From the NCBI GenBank assembly GCA_015680685.1, contig MNCI01025178.1:127073-191072 (forward strand): a DNA stretch of 64,000 nucleotides, given 5' to 3'. The translations under genes and the position numbers were made by a program. Shown piece after piece: positions 22,511-34,926 of this stretch (the stretch's first letter is position 1; each line of letters opens with the position of its first letter). Source of the stretch: Gnetum montanum. Taxonomy: Eukaryota; Streptophyta; Gnetopsida; Gnetales; Gnetaceae. The notes beneath the pieces were generated by a model. That model worked only from the letters and a program-made list of their open reading frames with translations. It was not told where the DNA came from and searched no databases.

Positions 22511-23496
22511 CCTTTTAGATATCTCAAGCAAGAACTTACATAAAACAAGAAATAACAATCCATTAAAAAGCATAATACATAAACTTTTGATGGAACTTAC
22601 TCAAGATTAAATTTGGTTGAATTATACCATCATATATTCCATAGAGTTAGAGGTATCATACTAATACTTCAAGCTTTTTTCTAAGATAAAAGTAGTTTTA
22701 CCTTTTTTTTTATTAGAATAAAGAATATTGATAATTTTTTATTACTGTAAACTTGGTATGCTATTATGATAGAGCTGTTAGATCCTAACAAATAAATAAT
22801 CATTTAAAAAATTTAAAGTACATAGATGAAAGAGTATAAAGAAAAAGCCCAATGAATTTGCAATTGCCTTTACAAGTTTCTATCCTTACAACCAATCCTT
22901 AAAAATCCCCCCTCTAAGGTAGGAAAAGGATCAAGCCTTGCCCTTATTTAGAAGTATCCTCATGGATTTTGACTTCTTACTAAAGGATTTCTTGTAAAGA
23001 GAAGAATAATACTCTCTCTAAAGAAAAAAGACATCATCAATCAGAAATAATAAATAAATAGTAACCAAGTTGTTAGCTTCCTCAACCTGAGCCCCTAAAA
23101 TAAAAAGAAATTACTACTATAGAAAAGACATTATTTATTTAGTTTTCACTAAAAGCTTTCATACTTGAAGATATAATTAAAAAGTAACATCTTTGAGAGT
23201 ATGATATTTAACTCTTGAAGAAAGATCATAATTATGCTCTTGCTACTAGAAAATAACTACCACTAAAACTTCCAACTAGAATACAAAACAAACATCTAAA
23301 AATAATTCCAAACACGAAGAAAGAAAGTACAAAAAATAGGTTGATCACTAAGAATGATATCATCGATACTTAGTTAAAAATTGTTGCAAATTTGAAATGT
23401 CCATTTCTAAGCATGCTATCAAACTAGATACTCAAAAAAATATGTTAAAACAAGCCTTCACCTTAAAAAATACAAAGTTTTAGAAATGTGGGGATT

Positions 23497-23610
23497 TTCT
23501 AAATAAAAGGATCAAGGACCATCATCTAGAGCCTCAATGCTCATCCATTAAAGCAGGGCCCCAAGAGCATCAGTGAATGAGCCAAAGCCCAACCTCTTCA
23601 AGATCATAGT
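23497..23610 (-). repeat. SINE-2 candidate, copy b (truncated)
   Basis: Matches the body of copy a (cttgaagaggttgggctttg, atgagcattgaggctctaga on the minus strand) but lacks the tRNA-like head, and stops exactly where LTR6 begins. It was probably cut by the A2 insertion or by a later rearrangement. Confidence 0.5.
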
Positions 23611-24563
23611 TGATGAGTGGTGAGGTACCCCTACGTCTAACCATACGAATCACAACCGTTCATGCATCATCCAGTCGAATTCCATGGATGGGACTAGTTG
23701 TGGCATCTAGATCATTATGCCTTGATCATAGTTCGCTATCTTCCCACTTAGACTAGTGGTAGCTTTGTCATGTATGGTTTAGTCCAAAGTCAGGCATATG
23801 ATTTTTATTAGTTTATATTTTATTGTTCTACGATTAACAATAGGTTGAAACTCAATTTATAATCAATTCAAGTAATCTAATTACTAATTAATAATCAACT
23901 ACCCTAACATAAGTATCTAATCCCACTTCCCATGCACATCTTAAACACACATAACACTGCTAGGTTACCAAACGTTAAGCGTTGTTGGAATTACCAAGAG
24001 TCACACGCATGCTTGAAGCGATCGTACTTTTGTACTTAATTAATTAACATGCATGAAAATGTAAATATTAACTAAGCACATGAAAAGTAAATTGCATGGA
24101 AAGTAAATCTAATCTAAGTCAAAGTGTTACAATGAATAAGAATCAAATCTCGATCTTATTGTTGCTCATGGAATATGTCTAGTACATTACTAGTTGAATA
24201 AGACTTTGTACAACTGACTCAAATCCACTTTGTGGACATTCATTGACTATTCTTTAACATTACGAAATAAAATTGCAAGAATTTGGCTACTCTATTAACA
24301 AAACTATAAAAAACTACCCCAAACTTTGCACCCAAGTCCTATATTTATAGGCCAACCCATACCCCCCGATATTGGATATCCGACATCGTGTCCTAGGCTT
24401 CAACATTGAATACTCGATGTTGGGGCCTTGTTATCAGAGCCTTGTTATCGAAGCTAAGATATCAAAGCCTTATTATCAGAGCCATGTTATCAAAGCTAAG
24501 ATATTGGAGCCAACCAAAATAATAACTTTTTATCAAATAACCCAACCAACTGATGATTCATCA
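23611..24563 (-). repeat. LTR6 (3' LTR of A2)
   Basis: 953 bases, tgatgagtggtgagg...gattcatca. Minus-strand TATA lies in the palindromic cctatatttatagg (24340-24353). U3 holds several direct repeats of a 'ggctctgataacaag' unit (complement of about 24426-24510). Confidence 0.85.
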
Positions 24564-24573
24564 TACCCCCATG
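24564..24573 (-). other. Polypurine tract of A2
   Basis: Minus strand reads catgggggta directly before the 3' LTR start. This is the same signal as in A1, B1 and B2. Confidence 0.7.
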
Positions 24574-26639
24574 ACGAAATAAAAACTCGTCCTCAAGTTA
24601 ATAGAATTGGACCAAGAATTCTTTACAAAATTGGGAAGGTATGCAATTATTGACTAACACTAACTACTAACTGACTCTAAGTGCTGCATTACAAAATTTT
24701 ATTTGAGTGGATGTATACAAAATGACAAAGTGACAAAAGGCTAGATAGACTTTGAAGATTACAAAATTTGCAAAGGTCTTCAAGAATCCACTAAAGATTA
24801 TTCTCCTTATTGTCGCTAGTGGTGGTAGACTTTTAACCTTGATTGTTATGTTGATTCTTCTCTAGTTATGTAGAACATTCTTGAAGGGTGGACTGAAATT
24901 TCTTCTTATTGCCCCATGGATCTAGCAAACATGTGAAGCTTGAGCTGCTATCTTGTATGTGCTATGATGTGTCCATTGTCATATCTTCCATTATCCCTTT
25001 CTTGGCTTTGTTTTCATGCCTAGTAAAAGACCTTCTTCCTTAGATGTTTCTTTTAGCATCACTTGCAGTCACCAAAGGATCAACATTAGTTGTGGTAGAT
25101 TTTCCTTAATAATGAGCCCTTTTCGGAGCCCTTAGTTTTCTAAAATCATCAAGGTGATTATAGCATAATATGTCGAAGGTTATGAGATAACTAAAATCAA
25201 AAATCTATTCACATTATTTTGATCAAATACTATTAGTTATCATGATGTTCAAAAATAGGATGTTGGAAAAATTTCAAAAATTTTAAAACAAGCATCCCTA
25301 GCCCCCATGACTAATAAGCATAACTTTGGAAGCACATAGACTTTTGAATAATTAAAACCAAAGGTCCAATTCAGAAGATGGCTAAGAAATATTAATTGAT
25401 ATAGAAATAGAAAAGTAGGAAAAATTAATGAAATAGATGAGAAGTAATCCCAAAATCATGCATAAATTTAGAGAAACCATCATTGATGTTCTGGAAGATG
25501 TGAAGGTTATTCAAAGCCATGATCAACAAAATTTATGCAAGTGGGTCCTCCCTAAAGCAAGCTCTTGCCATAATGCCCTTGGATAACCACTTCTATAGAT
25601 GTCTGTAAGCACCCGAGAAGTTAAATGTAGACCATGCCTTTGTTCCAAAAAATACACAACTTCCATGGTTCGGATGTTGCAATATACTACACAAAACCAA
25701 AAGGCTCATAATCACATGCAGTAGTGAGGCGAATAATGGAATGAGAAGGGATTACAAAGATTAGGATGTAAGGTACTTAATAATGTCCACAATAGGTTCT
25801 TGTGACAAGTGCGATTAAAATGATCAACATACCGATCCATCCAAGTTCAAACCAAGTCCATACCATGAATAGTGATCTTACATTGATGTGTTCCATCCTA
25901 CCAACCACCATGAGTCCACAACCACCTCAAAAAATAATCATCACTTGAAAAAAAAAGAGAAGAAGAAAGGAAGGGCTTAGTTAGAGGGGTGCCTATAGGC
26001 ATGGGTAACATGTTTTTCCAGGCCCATAACCCATGCTTATAGCCCATTATTATGTCTAAGGGGTGTGCTCTAAATTCCCATTATTATTTATTATTATTTT
26101 TTCTTTTTGTCTTTTCCAGGTTTTCCCTTTTTTTTATGTGGATGGGAACCACACCATGCAAAGATGGAGCTTCCTTTTTATTGGTTGATGGGGGAGTGAT
26201 GATACATTCCAAGAAGAGTCATAAACCACATGAAGGAAGTCAAGAAGAGAACCTAACAAGTCCCCTTAAGGTCACACCCTTTACCATTCCCTCTTTCAAG
26301 GTACAATGATCATTGATTAATTTTAGTTTCATAAAAGAAGAACCAAATTGTTTCCATCAAAAAGACCTTTATTCAGAGAACTAGAGAGATGGATGAGGTG
26401 GTCTCACTACTTTACACAATTACTTACCCAATCATCTTGATAGCATAGCACAAAAAACCCAACACATAGCATTGACTTCTGCATCATGACTTGGAAATTT
26501 TATTAATAAAAACATAAAATACATTCATAAAACATAAAGAGAATGACTTAAGAAAAGAGATAAATATAAAAAAAAGAAAAATATTAAGAAATGGAAAACA
26601 TATGAAGAATTAAAAATTCCAGAACTAATAAGCAAATCT
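24574..26639 (-). repeat. Noncoding 3' region of A2
   Basis: No gene. It is colinear with the A1 noncoding region (for example 25010-25090 with 4690-4770, and 26350-26510 with 3260-3420) and carries the shared ggaaccacaccatgcaaaga block (26147-26166, complement). Confidence 0.65.
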
Positions 26640-29057
26640 TTGAGACAATTTTATATTCCCATTTTCAAGCCACCAAGTGTCTTCTAGTTTAGTGGCTACA
26701 GCGTAGACTTGCTTTTGCTCACACACTTGCTCCTGAACTTTATGGTGGTCTGATACAGGGGTTGTGTTAATGTTTCAAACTTCTAGCCCACAACTGCATA
26801 CTTTATCATTATTGGTGATGCATGGATTCTTTTGTCTCTCCACAATGATAGGTTTACAGTTTATGTTTTGTGTTGGAGTGGTGATGGTTATTGCGTTTGT
26901 GTATGATTAGAAGACATCATTTTTGTGAGGAAGGTTATTGCATCAAATTGGCCTTGTGCTAGTTTAGGTGATGCAGTAGGTCCATGAGTGTTTTTCTTTG
27001 GCTTACGACCTTTCCTCTAGAAGGAACATTTCCAAGACTTTGGTTGAGATCTACTAGCGTTATCATTTACATGTATGTTCGTAGCACAAGTGACATTCTC
27101 TCATTGATGCTGTGATGCTGAACCTTCCTGTGTTGTTGGAGGTGAAATATGGTGGAGGTGAGTATGAGAATATTGAGGATATGATGTAGGGTGAGAGGTG
27201 TGAGGTGGTGATCTCATATAAGATGTTACAGGATAATGATATTCGGGAGAGTGGTAGTAGTGATTTGAAGTAGAGGCAGTAAAACTAGTTGGTGAAACAG
27301 GGTGTTGAACATAATATCCATGTGTGTTCAGTTAGTAGGAAGAATAGGGTTGGTTTAGTCGTGGCCTCCCCCATGACTATGGTTGTTGCCACTGTGGTTG
27401 ATGCTAGTGTTGAGGCTAGTAATAAGTCCCCCCAAGATAGTATGATTAGTTTTGGGGTTGTCTAAAATTACTGTGTGGAAAAGGAAATCTCCTCAACATG
27501 TACTTTTGTACAAACTTTGGATTTAATGCCCCTACCCACCTCTTATGTAGATGCAACAAGATTAGGAAATGGCCTTTTGGATGGTCATATGTGCAAGTGT
27601 CACATCCATTATCTGCATCTATGGTTGAGTCTATAGCTTCACTTTCTTCAGCCATGTTTCCTGTTTGTCGATAAGTGTTCCTAGTTATTTCTTGTTCCTT
27701 TTGTTGTGATCACTTGATTTGCTTTGTGTCACTCTCTCCTCTATGATTTCTATGAAATTTTTAACCTTCTCATTCATCCCTTCCAACATCTCTCCTAGCT
27801 TTGCTTTAAGCTCATTAATAAGATTTTGTATTGACAAGGTTGGTTGGAAAATCATCTCATCAATAGCTACCTCTTTCTCCTCATCATAGATATGGATCCT
27901 TTTATTTTGAAGAGTTGGATCCAAATTATTTTCCTTTACATTCTTCCATTTTCATATCTCTCCTTCTTCTTTTACAACATTCTTAATCAACTCTCAAATC
28001 TAATGGGTTCTTAGTCCAAATAATTGAACTGGAGCATACATCCCAAGGGTCTCCCTTGTCTCCTTACAAAGCCCATCTATGATGTGAAAAAGTTGTCTTT
28101 CCTTAGAGAAACCATGGCTTGGGCATCTATTCAATAGAGAATAATATCTATCTAAGGCCATGTCCAAGGGTTCATGTTGTTTTTATCTCCATCTTGGATT
28201 TTTCTCCTCAAGTTGGACACTCTCTCATAGGTTTGGTATTTTTTATTGAAAAGTTCCAGCATTGTGGACCACTGGTAAATGGAACTTGGTTCCAATGATA
28301 TATACCAACTTTTAGCTTCATTGATTAGTGTCCTAGGAAAGAGCTTAAGCTTTTTCCATCCATTCTCAATGTTTTACGAGGCACAGGCATCATGGAAGGC
28401 TTGTATATGATGTTGTGGATCCGAGTTGTAGCCTCCCACAAATTTAGGGATATTTTTTATATCAAGCCTGGGTAAGCAACTGTCCCTGCAATGCCTATGA
28501 GGTATCTTAACTACCTTTGTGATCTACATCAGGCTCTTAGTGGCCAACAAGGACTCATCGTCATCAGACATGTTGTGGTGAAAATTTCTATTTTTATTCA
28601 TTTGATTGTGATGATCTTATCTATGCTCATTGTCATGTCTTTGATTTTGCCCTTGGGTTCGATTTCTATCTTTGTCTTAACCTCATAGTGGAGCTCTATC
28701 TCTATACCTACATTCATCTTTATCAGAACTAGACATTGAGTAGGAAGAGGAAGATGAGGAACTCGAAGAATCATCATGGCTTCTATAGTTCTCCCCATGG
28801 TCCCTTGATTTATCTTGTATGGGTTTAGAGGAGGTCATAGGCCTTGAGGCCCTCCATGAACTAGGACTTACTCCATCTCCTCTAGGATTGTCTGCACTAG
28901 TTGAATGTAGTCTTTGAGTGTAGTAAGGATCTAAATGAGCACAGGAAACCCCTACTCGAGATTGTTCACTCCAATTTTCTTCAGTATATATCCTATCATT
29001 TCTCCTATGAGTGTTCTCATCATACGATGCATTATTGGTCCTGTGTGAAGAAGACAT
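26640..29057 (-). pseudogene. gag-like pseudogene of A2
   Basis: ATG at 29057 (MSSSHRTNNASYDENTHRR) opens a frame that runs to about 28683 with an Arg/Ser-rich segment including a run of about 9 Ser. The capsid-like core follows (about 28480-28000), then two open stretches (27924-27685 and 27655-27446). The last contains the Cys/His motif CDTCTYDHPKGHF. The frame ends in the linker VYAVATKLEDTWWL near 26690. Several stops and shifts are present. Same product type as A1; not functional. Confidence 0.8.
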
Positions 29058-29171
29058 GATTTTTTTTTTTTGATAATGTGTGTGATTTAAAATATTAATG
29101 TTTTCTAAAAGATAGATCGTTAATAGTTTTATAGTGATCATGTATAATATAACAATCTAGATAACTAACAC

Positions 29172-29191
29172 CATCCCCAACAACAACACTA
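29172..29191 (-). other. Primer-binding site relic of A2
   Basis: Minus strand tagtgttgttgttggggatg, next to LTR7. It aligns with TGGCACCGTTGCTGGGGA with changes mostly of the C-to-T and G-to-A type. Confidence 0.5.
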
Positions 29192-29192
29192 A

Positions 29193-30104
29193 TGATGAGT
29201 CGTGAGGTACCCCTAGGCCCAACCATACGATCACAAGTGTTCATGCACAATCCAGTCAAATTCCATGGATGGGATAAGTTGTGGCATCTAGATCGCTATG
29301 CCTTGATCGTAGTTCGTTGTCTTTCCACTTGGACTAGTGGTAGCTTTGTCACATATGGTTTAGTCCAAAGTGAGGCATATGAATTTTATTATTTTATATT
29401 TATTGTTCTACAATTAACAATAGGTTGAAACTCAATTTATAATAAATTCAACTAATCTAATTGCTAATTAATAATCAACTACCCTAACATAACTATCTGA
29501 TCCCACTTCGTGTGCACATCCTAAACACATATAATGCTGTTGGGTTACCAAACATTAAGTGTTGCCACGATTACCAAGAGTCATATGCATGCTTGAAGTG
29601 ATCATAGTTATGTGCTTAATTAATTAACATGCATGAAAATGTAAATATTAACTAAGTACCTGAAATTATATTTCATGGAAAGTAAATATAATCTAAGTCA
29701 AAATGCTGTAATGAATAAGAATCAATCTTGATCTTATTGTTGCTCATGGAATATGTCCATGTACATTGCTAATCAAATAAGACTTAGTACAACTAACTTA
29801 GATCCACTCTATGGGAACTCAATGACTATTCTCTAATATTACAGAATAAAATTGCAACAATTTAGCTACTTTATTGACAAAACTATGAAAAACTACTTCA
29901 AAAACTACCCCAAACCGTGTTCCCAAGCACTATATTTATAGGTTGGCTGATATGCCCCTGATATCGAATATCTGACATTGTGTCCTAGGCTTTGACATTG
30001 AATACCCGATGTCAGGGCCTTATTATTGGAGCCTTGTTATCGGAGCCAACCAAAAAGTTGACTTTTTATCGGGGGCACCTTACCATTACTCCAAATGATG
30101 ATCA
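29193..30104 (-). repeat. LTR7 (5' LTR of A2)
   Basis: tgatgagtcgtgagg... to about gatgatca. It pairs with LTR6 over most of its length with scattered transitions. TATA on the minus strand: cctataaatatag (complement of about 29930-29942). It has fewer U3 'gataac' units than LTR6. Confidence 0.8.
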
Positions 30105-32040
30105 TTATTTTTCTCATTAAACAATGTGGTAATAATTGCATGTTCCAACCTTGTCATATTTATTATAAATGAAATCATTCTTAGAAATAATCTTATATGT
30201 AACATTGAAACTAGAAAACAAAAAAACAGATCTTCCATCCTTCCAAAAAATATATAGAAAAGCTTGAAGAAAACTATTGTTGACTTTAAGTAAATTATCA
30301 AAGTTAGAAACGATTTTTTCAATAATTTTTTCTCATTCTATTTAGACCATAGAGGCTAGAAACTTCTTCCACGTAATCCACCTACATAAAGAGAGTTAGT
30401 TAAAGTTTCTAAAATATTTTTTTTACCTAGATTGTTTCTAACCATAATTTGGCTTTTTATTTTTGCAAGTAACTGTTATGCTTTTACACTTAAATTAAAC
30501 TAGAAATTTTCTCCTATTTATCATATTGATATGTATTAGTTAAAAATAATTTTTATTATTTTTTATCAACCTTTTTTTTTGGAGAGGGATGGAAGGGTGT
30601 GGAGGGCAGTGTTAGAACCAAAAGAATGACTATAAATATAACCCAAGGACATATAACCTACATGACACTTTAGAAGAGTTATAAAGAAATATAATCATCA
30701 TACCCATTCATAGGATAATTGTCATAACACTTGTGGAATATGTTAGATAAGTATTATGACTAGCATAGATGGAGGATTAGGGATAAGAGCAATAGTTTGG
30801 TATGTGTTTATGCTTTATGCATGGTGTTTACAATTTATCATATGAGATATGTGGTCATGCTTGATGATGCTTGATCATGTTTATGGCATGTGAATGTGTA
30901 GTGGGTATGATGAGATTATCATGGGTTTGATTAGTTTTAGATTTTGAGTTCCCATAAATAAGTTATGTGTTCTTGACCCTAGGAGTATTAGTTGGGTTGG
31001 AAAAATTGTAGTTAAACATATAAAATTATACTATATGAACTATAATTATATTTTATATATTTAAAACAATAAAACAAAACATATTTCTTTTTCCCATTCA
31101 TATTGGAATTTTCTTTGTGCATTTTCTATTAAAACATTTCACTACCAATGATGATGTTTCATACTTATTTTGAATTTGCAGCACAATTTTGAAGATATAT
31201 TCTTTAGGTTTGTAGTTGCTTCTTGTCCTTAGGTGTAGGAGTTGATTGGATAAAGATGGAATCTTTCTCATGTTGTGATTTTTTGCAGTTATTTTGAACT
31301 TCTGAGGGCTTTGGTAGTAATTAGTGATTTTCTTTTACTTTTCACTTGTTTATACATTTAAGATTTATGTATGTATCCTCATGTTCATGGATGTTTGAGA
31401 CAAATGCACAATTTGGTTTTCATATTATTTTGTGTTAATATGTTATGGATTTATATACGATGTTTGATATGCATATACGGTTAGATTAAAGTGTGATAAA
31501 TCTTGTCTAGGAGTTGGAAGGACACATTGTAGTACTCAAGAGGGCTACCAATTTGTATCGTAATATTTTCCCTTAATTTTTTAACTTATCTCTATTGAAT
31601 TTTTCATTTGGATTTTGAAATCCTCTATAGACTGCAAGTCATAGTTTACTTGTGATCAAGTTACATTATTTGGCTAATGGTTTCTAAGTAGGTTATTGGT
31701 TGGGATTATCTTGTCATCTAGTCACAGTGAGAATTTGTACTTAACACAAGTCATGGTGATCATGCGATTGAGTCACTCTAGTTGTACTAAAGGAAATAGA
31801 TTAGATGCCAGTTATGATCCACTCACAATGGTAACCATGACACTATCATGAATCGTGGAGAGCTTGTAGTGGAGGCCATGACCCAACCATGAGTCATTGT
31901 TAGTAGAAATGTATTCACTGTGGGTCATGTTCCAGTGGTGGTTCAATCACATTCTTAAGATAAGTGAATTTATATGTTTGTTTAATACCTTGTGACAAGG
32001 GTTAATTTTTGCCGAGAGGCCAACTTGTCTCGCAGGATAG
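30105..32040. other. AT-rich stretch without recognised genes
   Basis: Short open frames only, no recognisable domains. Nothing supportable was seen apart from low-complexity AT-rich sequence. Confidence 0.5.
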
Positions 32041-32109
32041 GGGGGAGGGGGGAGTGCATTTGTCACCCTCCACATCACACGCCACATAAAATCCCATGAA
32101 ATGGAAAAA

Positions 32110-32195
32110 AACATGAACCAAAGAGCCATACCTTTTCGTATTCCCGTTGCGTAGAATGTAAACCAAAGAGCCATAGCTTTTCATATTCCCACTAC
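32110..32195 (+). repeat. Two-copy 43-base tandem repeat
   Basis: aaccaaagagccataccttt followed by tcgtattcccg, then aaccaaagagccatagcttt followed by tcatattccca. It lies next to a G-run (32041-32053). Confidence 0.6.
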
Positions 32196-32307
32196 ACACA
32201 TAAAAAGGCCAAACACAACCAAATGCAGAATGGGAATGAGAATTCCATTTCCATTCTATCTCCGTCTCCATCTGCAATTTTTGTTGTAGGCCACCTAGCC
32301 CAACCGA

Positions 32308-32512
32308 ACAAGCTTCGATGATGCCAGCTTCAAATCTCTACTAGAGCACTGGAAAGGCACCTACGATGGTGGCCCATGCTTCAACTATAATAACAAGCTC
32401 ATCAGCATGCGCTTCTTCAACCAAGGTAGTAATATGGCAGTAGGCTAGTCAACCCTTACTGCATTCTTACTTAACACCAAGGGCCACAACATGCACACAT
32501 CATCAACAATCA
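32308..32512 (+). pseudogene. Subtilisin-like protease gene fragment (N-terminal catalytic region)
   Basis: One frame reads LLEHWKGTYDGGPCFNYNNK, LISMRFFNQG, a stop, then LLNTKGHNMHTSST. In plant subtilases (S8 family) the corresponding segment lies between the catalytic Asp and His: '.HWKG.C..G..FN...CN.KLI.ARFFN.G', ending in the 'GHGTHTSST' block. Here the His-block is reduced to HTSST-like sequence and a stop is present. The fragment is on the same strand and in the right order with the second fragment at 33523. Gene identity by eye, fairly specific. Confidence 0.6.
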
Positions 32513-33522
32513 TAATACAATTTTTGTTATAATAGCTAAAAGATCCCTTCATTTAGGTTTCTTTTTTCTTTGATAAAATTTATATATGAATTAGGCCAAT
32601 ATGTTTCTTAAGTAGCTTTGTCTAAATGTATGTTTTAAGCATAAAATTTTGCTGGCAGGGACAGGATGAGGGGCAAAGCCAAAGGTATTCAAGGAAAGAT
32701 GGTAATGGCTACAGTTGAAGCTACAGCCTGAGGGGAAGGGTCTTCTGAAGTTTCTGTGTCAACAATATCCTTTAGTTATTGGAATCTATTTCTAGAAACA
32801 TATTTTCTGCTAGTCTTTTTATGTGTGTTTTTGTTAATTTTTTATAGTGAATTGTAACATGTTGAACATTACATTTTGATGATTTTGTGAAATTTTCATA
32901 GTTTCACTTCAAGCTGAGCCCTTTTCTCATTAGTACTTAGCATGCCTTCCTATACATTTGCATCCCCAATGCAAAAACATTCCAAAGTTTGGTTTTGTTC
33001 TTTTTTCAATGCTTTCTAGAGTGGTAGGGAATTCTAAAATTGTAATTTTTTACTACTATATTGAGTAATCTTATTTTGCTATAGCCTTTTTCAATGTAAA
33101 GGAACATTTATAAGTTCATTTTCTCTTTATCTCATTGTATATTTTGTGTAGGTTTTATCATTTCTATGGTTGTGCTTTGAAATTCACCAATTACCATAGA
33201 GTAGATGCATTCAGTTATTATGATTGTGACTAATTTTTCATTTGCAATATGCATTTTAATAAAATGCAAAAGCATTAGCATTTTTGCTAGCACATGAAAA
33301 TTATTAGCCAATTTGAGATGTCGGCCTAACTTCGGTCATAATTTTAACAATTTTTCCTGCTTATTGAGAGGACTTAAAGAGTTCAAATTTGATAATTTCT
33401 TCTTACCCCCTTGCATGCAATGAGGTCTTTTCTTTATGTACATATTCTTTGATTGATGGAATCTAATAGATGATATGGTTGTTAACCTGGTAAATTTTAA
33501 AAATGAGAACTTCTACACCTTT
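32513..33522 (+). other. Spacer between subtilase fragments
   Basis: About 1 kb of AT-rich DNA with no recognised coding sequence. It replaces what would be about 200 residues of a subtilase, so it is an intron, an insertion, or unrelated DNA joining two captured pieces. Confidence 0.4.
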
Positions 33523-33629
33523 GGCAGCCTAGACCCTAGGAAGATCTCTGGCAAGATCATGCTATGATGATCCTAGCTAATGCTGAGGAAAATGGTGACG
33601 AGCTCTCTACCGACGCACATGTCTTTCCA
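33523..33629 (+). pseudogene. Subtilisin-like protease gene fragment (PA-domain region)
   Basis: Reads GSLDPRKISGKIML, a stop, then in another frame ILANAEENGDELSTDAHVFP. These match the plant subtilase PA-domain pattern 'GSLDP.K..GKI..C ... GMILAN....G.....D.HVLP'. The usual 20 or so residues between the two parts are missing, so there is a small deletion and a frameshift. Confidence 0.65.
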
Positions 33630-33639
33630 TAATCATAAA

Positions 33640-34256
33640 TAACCAATTATTTATAAATCTTCTCTAGCCAAAGAGTCACTGCAGGGGAGCCAATGATTAT
33701 ATTTATCTTGGTTATTCATAATCTTGGTTATATATAATGATATATTTATAATCATAATCATAAATGATTATATATAATGATTATAAAAATTTCATTATAA
33801 ATAAAGTTGGTTATTTATAATCATTTTATTATATATATCTTATGGATAATGCTAATCAAAATATAATCATTATGGGTTAGCGTTATGAATGAATAAATAA
33901 TATCTCTAAAATTATGGACTATGAGTAATATTTCATCATATCTTGACTTTATTTATTATGAAATGTTTACGGTTCAAATGAATCTTATAATCCATAATAT
34001 CTCAAATTATAATTATGGATTATTGCTCTAATTATAATAATCTCATAACATTTATTGGATTCCACAATAATTATAATATAATAATTATGAATGAGGTGTT
34101 AGCATCATTCATATCTTGTCCATTGTAACAATAATGTTAATATACAAAAGCCCGTGATACAATAATAACATTATTTATGCATTTGTAATGTGATTTTTTA
34201 TATCTCCACGAATGAATATGCATTACAAATATATGTTGCAGTGCCAATTTAGTTTA
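33640..34256. repeat. AT-rich, partly self-complementary stretch
   Basis: Many short 'ataatcat/atgattat' words in both orientations (33640-34100) make the stretch prone to hairpins. No gene seen. An isolated piece (ccaaagagtcactgcagggg, 33668) belongs to the tandem unit at 34257. Confidence 0.4.
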
Positions 34257-34512
34257 ATCTCTTCATATTCCCTCACCCGAATGCGCCACATGCATGGGAG
34301 CTAAAGAATTAGTGTAGGGGAGTTGAATCTTTAATCGATTAATGGCCCCTAAATCCTGAGCTTCCCATTCATCTCTTTATATTCCCTCACATGCATGCAC
34401 CACATGCAAGAAAGCCAAAGAGTCATTACAGAGGAGCCAAATCTCTATTCAATTGATACCCCCTGATCATTGAGTTCCCCATTTATCTCTTCATAGTCCC
34501 TCATGTGTAGGG
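34257..34512 (+). repeat. Tandem repeat, about 114-base unit, 2.3 copies
   Basis: Units start at 34257, 34371 and 34484 with 'atctcttcatattccctcac' or close variants, and include 'gcaccacatgca' and 'aaagagtcattacagagg' type blocks. Confidence 0.75.
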
Positions 34513-34544
34513 CCCAATGTGGGTAATAATGAATATTTATTATT

Positions 34545-34705
34545 ATAAATGGTGGGTAATATTTAATATTTATTATTATTATAAATGGTGATGGTTACGA
34601 TTACAGTAATAATGAATATTTATTATTATTATAAATGATGACGATTATGGTTACAGTGACGGTTACAATCATGGCAACGATTAAGGTGATGACAGTTACA
34701 GTGTG
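34545..34705 (+). repeat. Short tandem repeats (att-rich and gttacag-rich)
   Basis: Three copies of 'aatatttattattattataa' type units, then repeated 'gatggttacgattacagt / gacggttacaat' words. Confidence 0.6.
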
Positions 34706-34926
34706 ATGCAGTATTTAAAGATATTGAACTTAGGCATCATGTGACAAGATTAAGAGGTGCAATATTGGAATTCATGCATTTTTAGAAACATGGATTCTGC
34801 TGCTATTAGTCCCAATAGAGAAGGTGAAGAACACTTTCTTCAAGATCAGCAACAACAACCATCTACTGCAACAAGTAATACAACAACTATCTACTACAAC
34901 AAGTAATGCAATTTTTGCTTATATAT

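Larger units (their letters stand above)
20172..23496. other. AT-rich intergenic stretch
   Basis: No protein gene seen. It holds SINE candidates, a tandem duplication and a short (ttg)n run (about 21832-21849), listed separately. The remainder is low-complexity AT-rich DNA with no recognised feature. Confidence 0.6.
23611..30104 (-). mobile_element. Element A2: gag-only element, inverted relative of A1
   Basis: LTR6 (3') and LTR7 (5') are clearly a pair and flank a gag-like pseudogene, a long noncoding region and a polypurine tract, in the same order as A1. There is no PR active site, RT, RNase H or integrase core. Flanking five bases are atagt (left) and ttatt (right, if the LTR ends at 30104), which is not a convincing target duplication. 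The outer end of LTR7 differs from LTR6 over the last 40 bases, so the right boundary is uncertain. Confidence 0.8.

Noticed and set aside
23606-30109. Target-site duplication for A2 (atagt / ttatt)
   Set aside because: Only three of five bases agree, and the right LTR end is uncertain.
31947-32277. Two overlapping minus-strand open frames of 75 and 91 residues
   Set aside because: They arise from the 43-base tandem repeat and have no recognisable domain.
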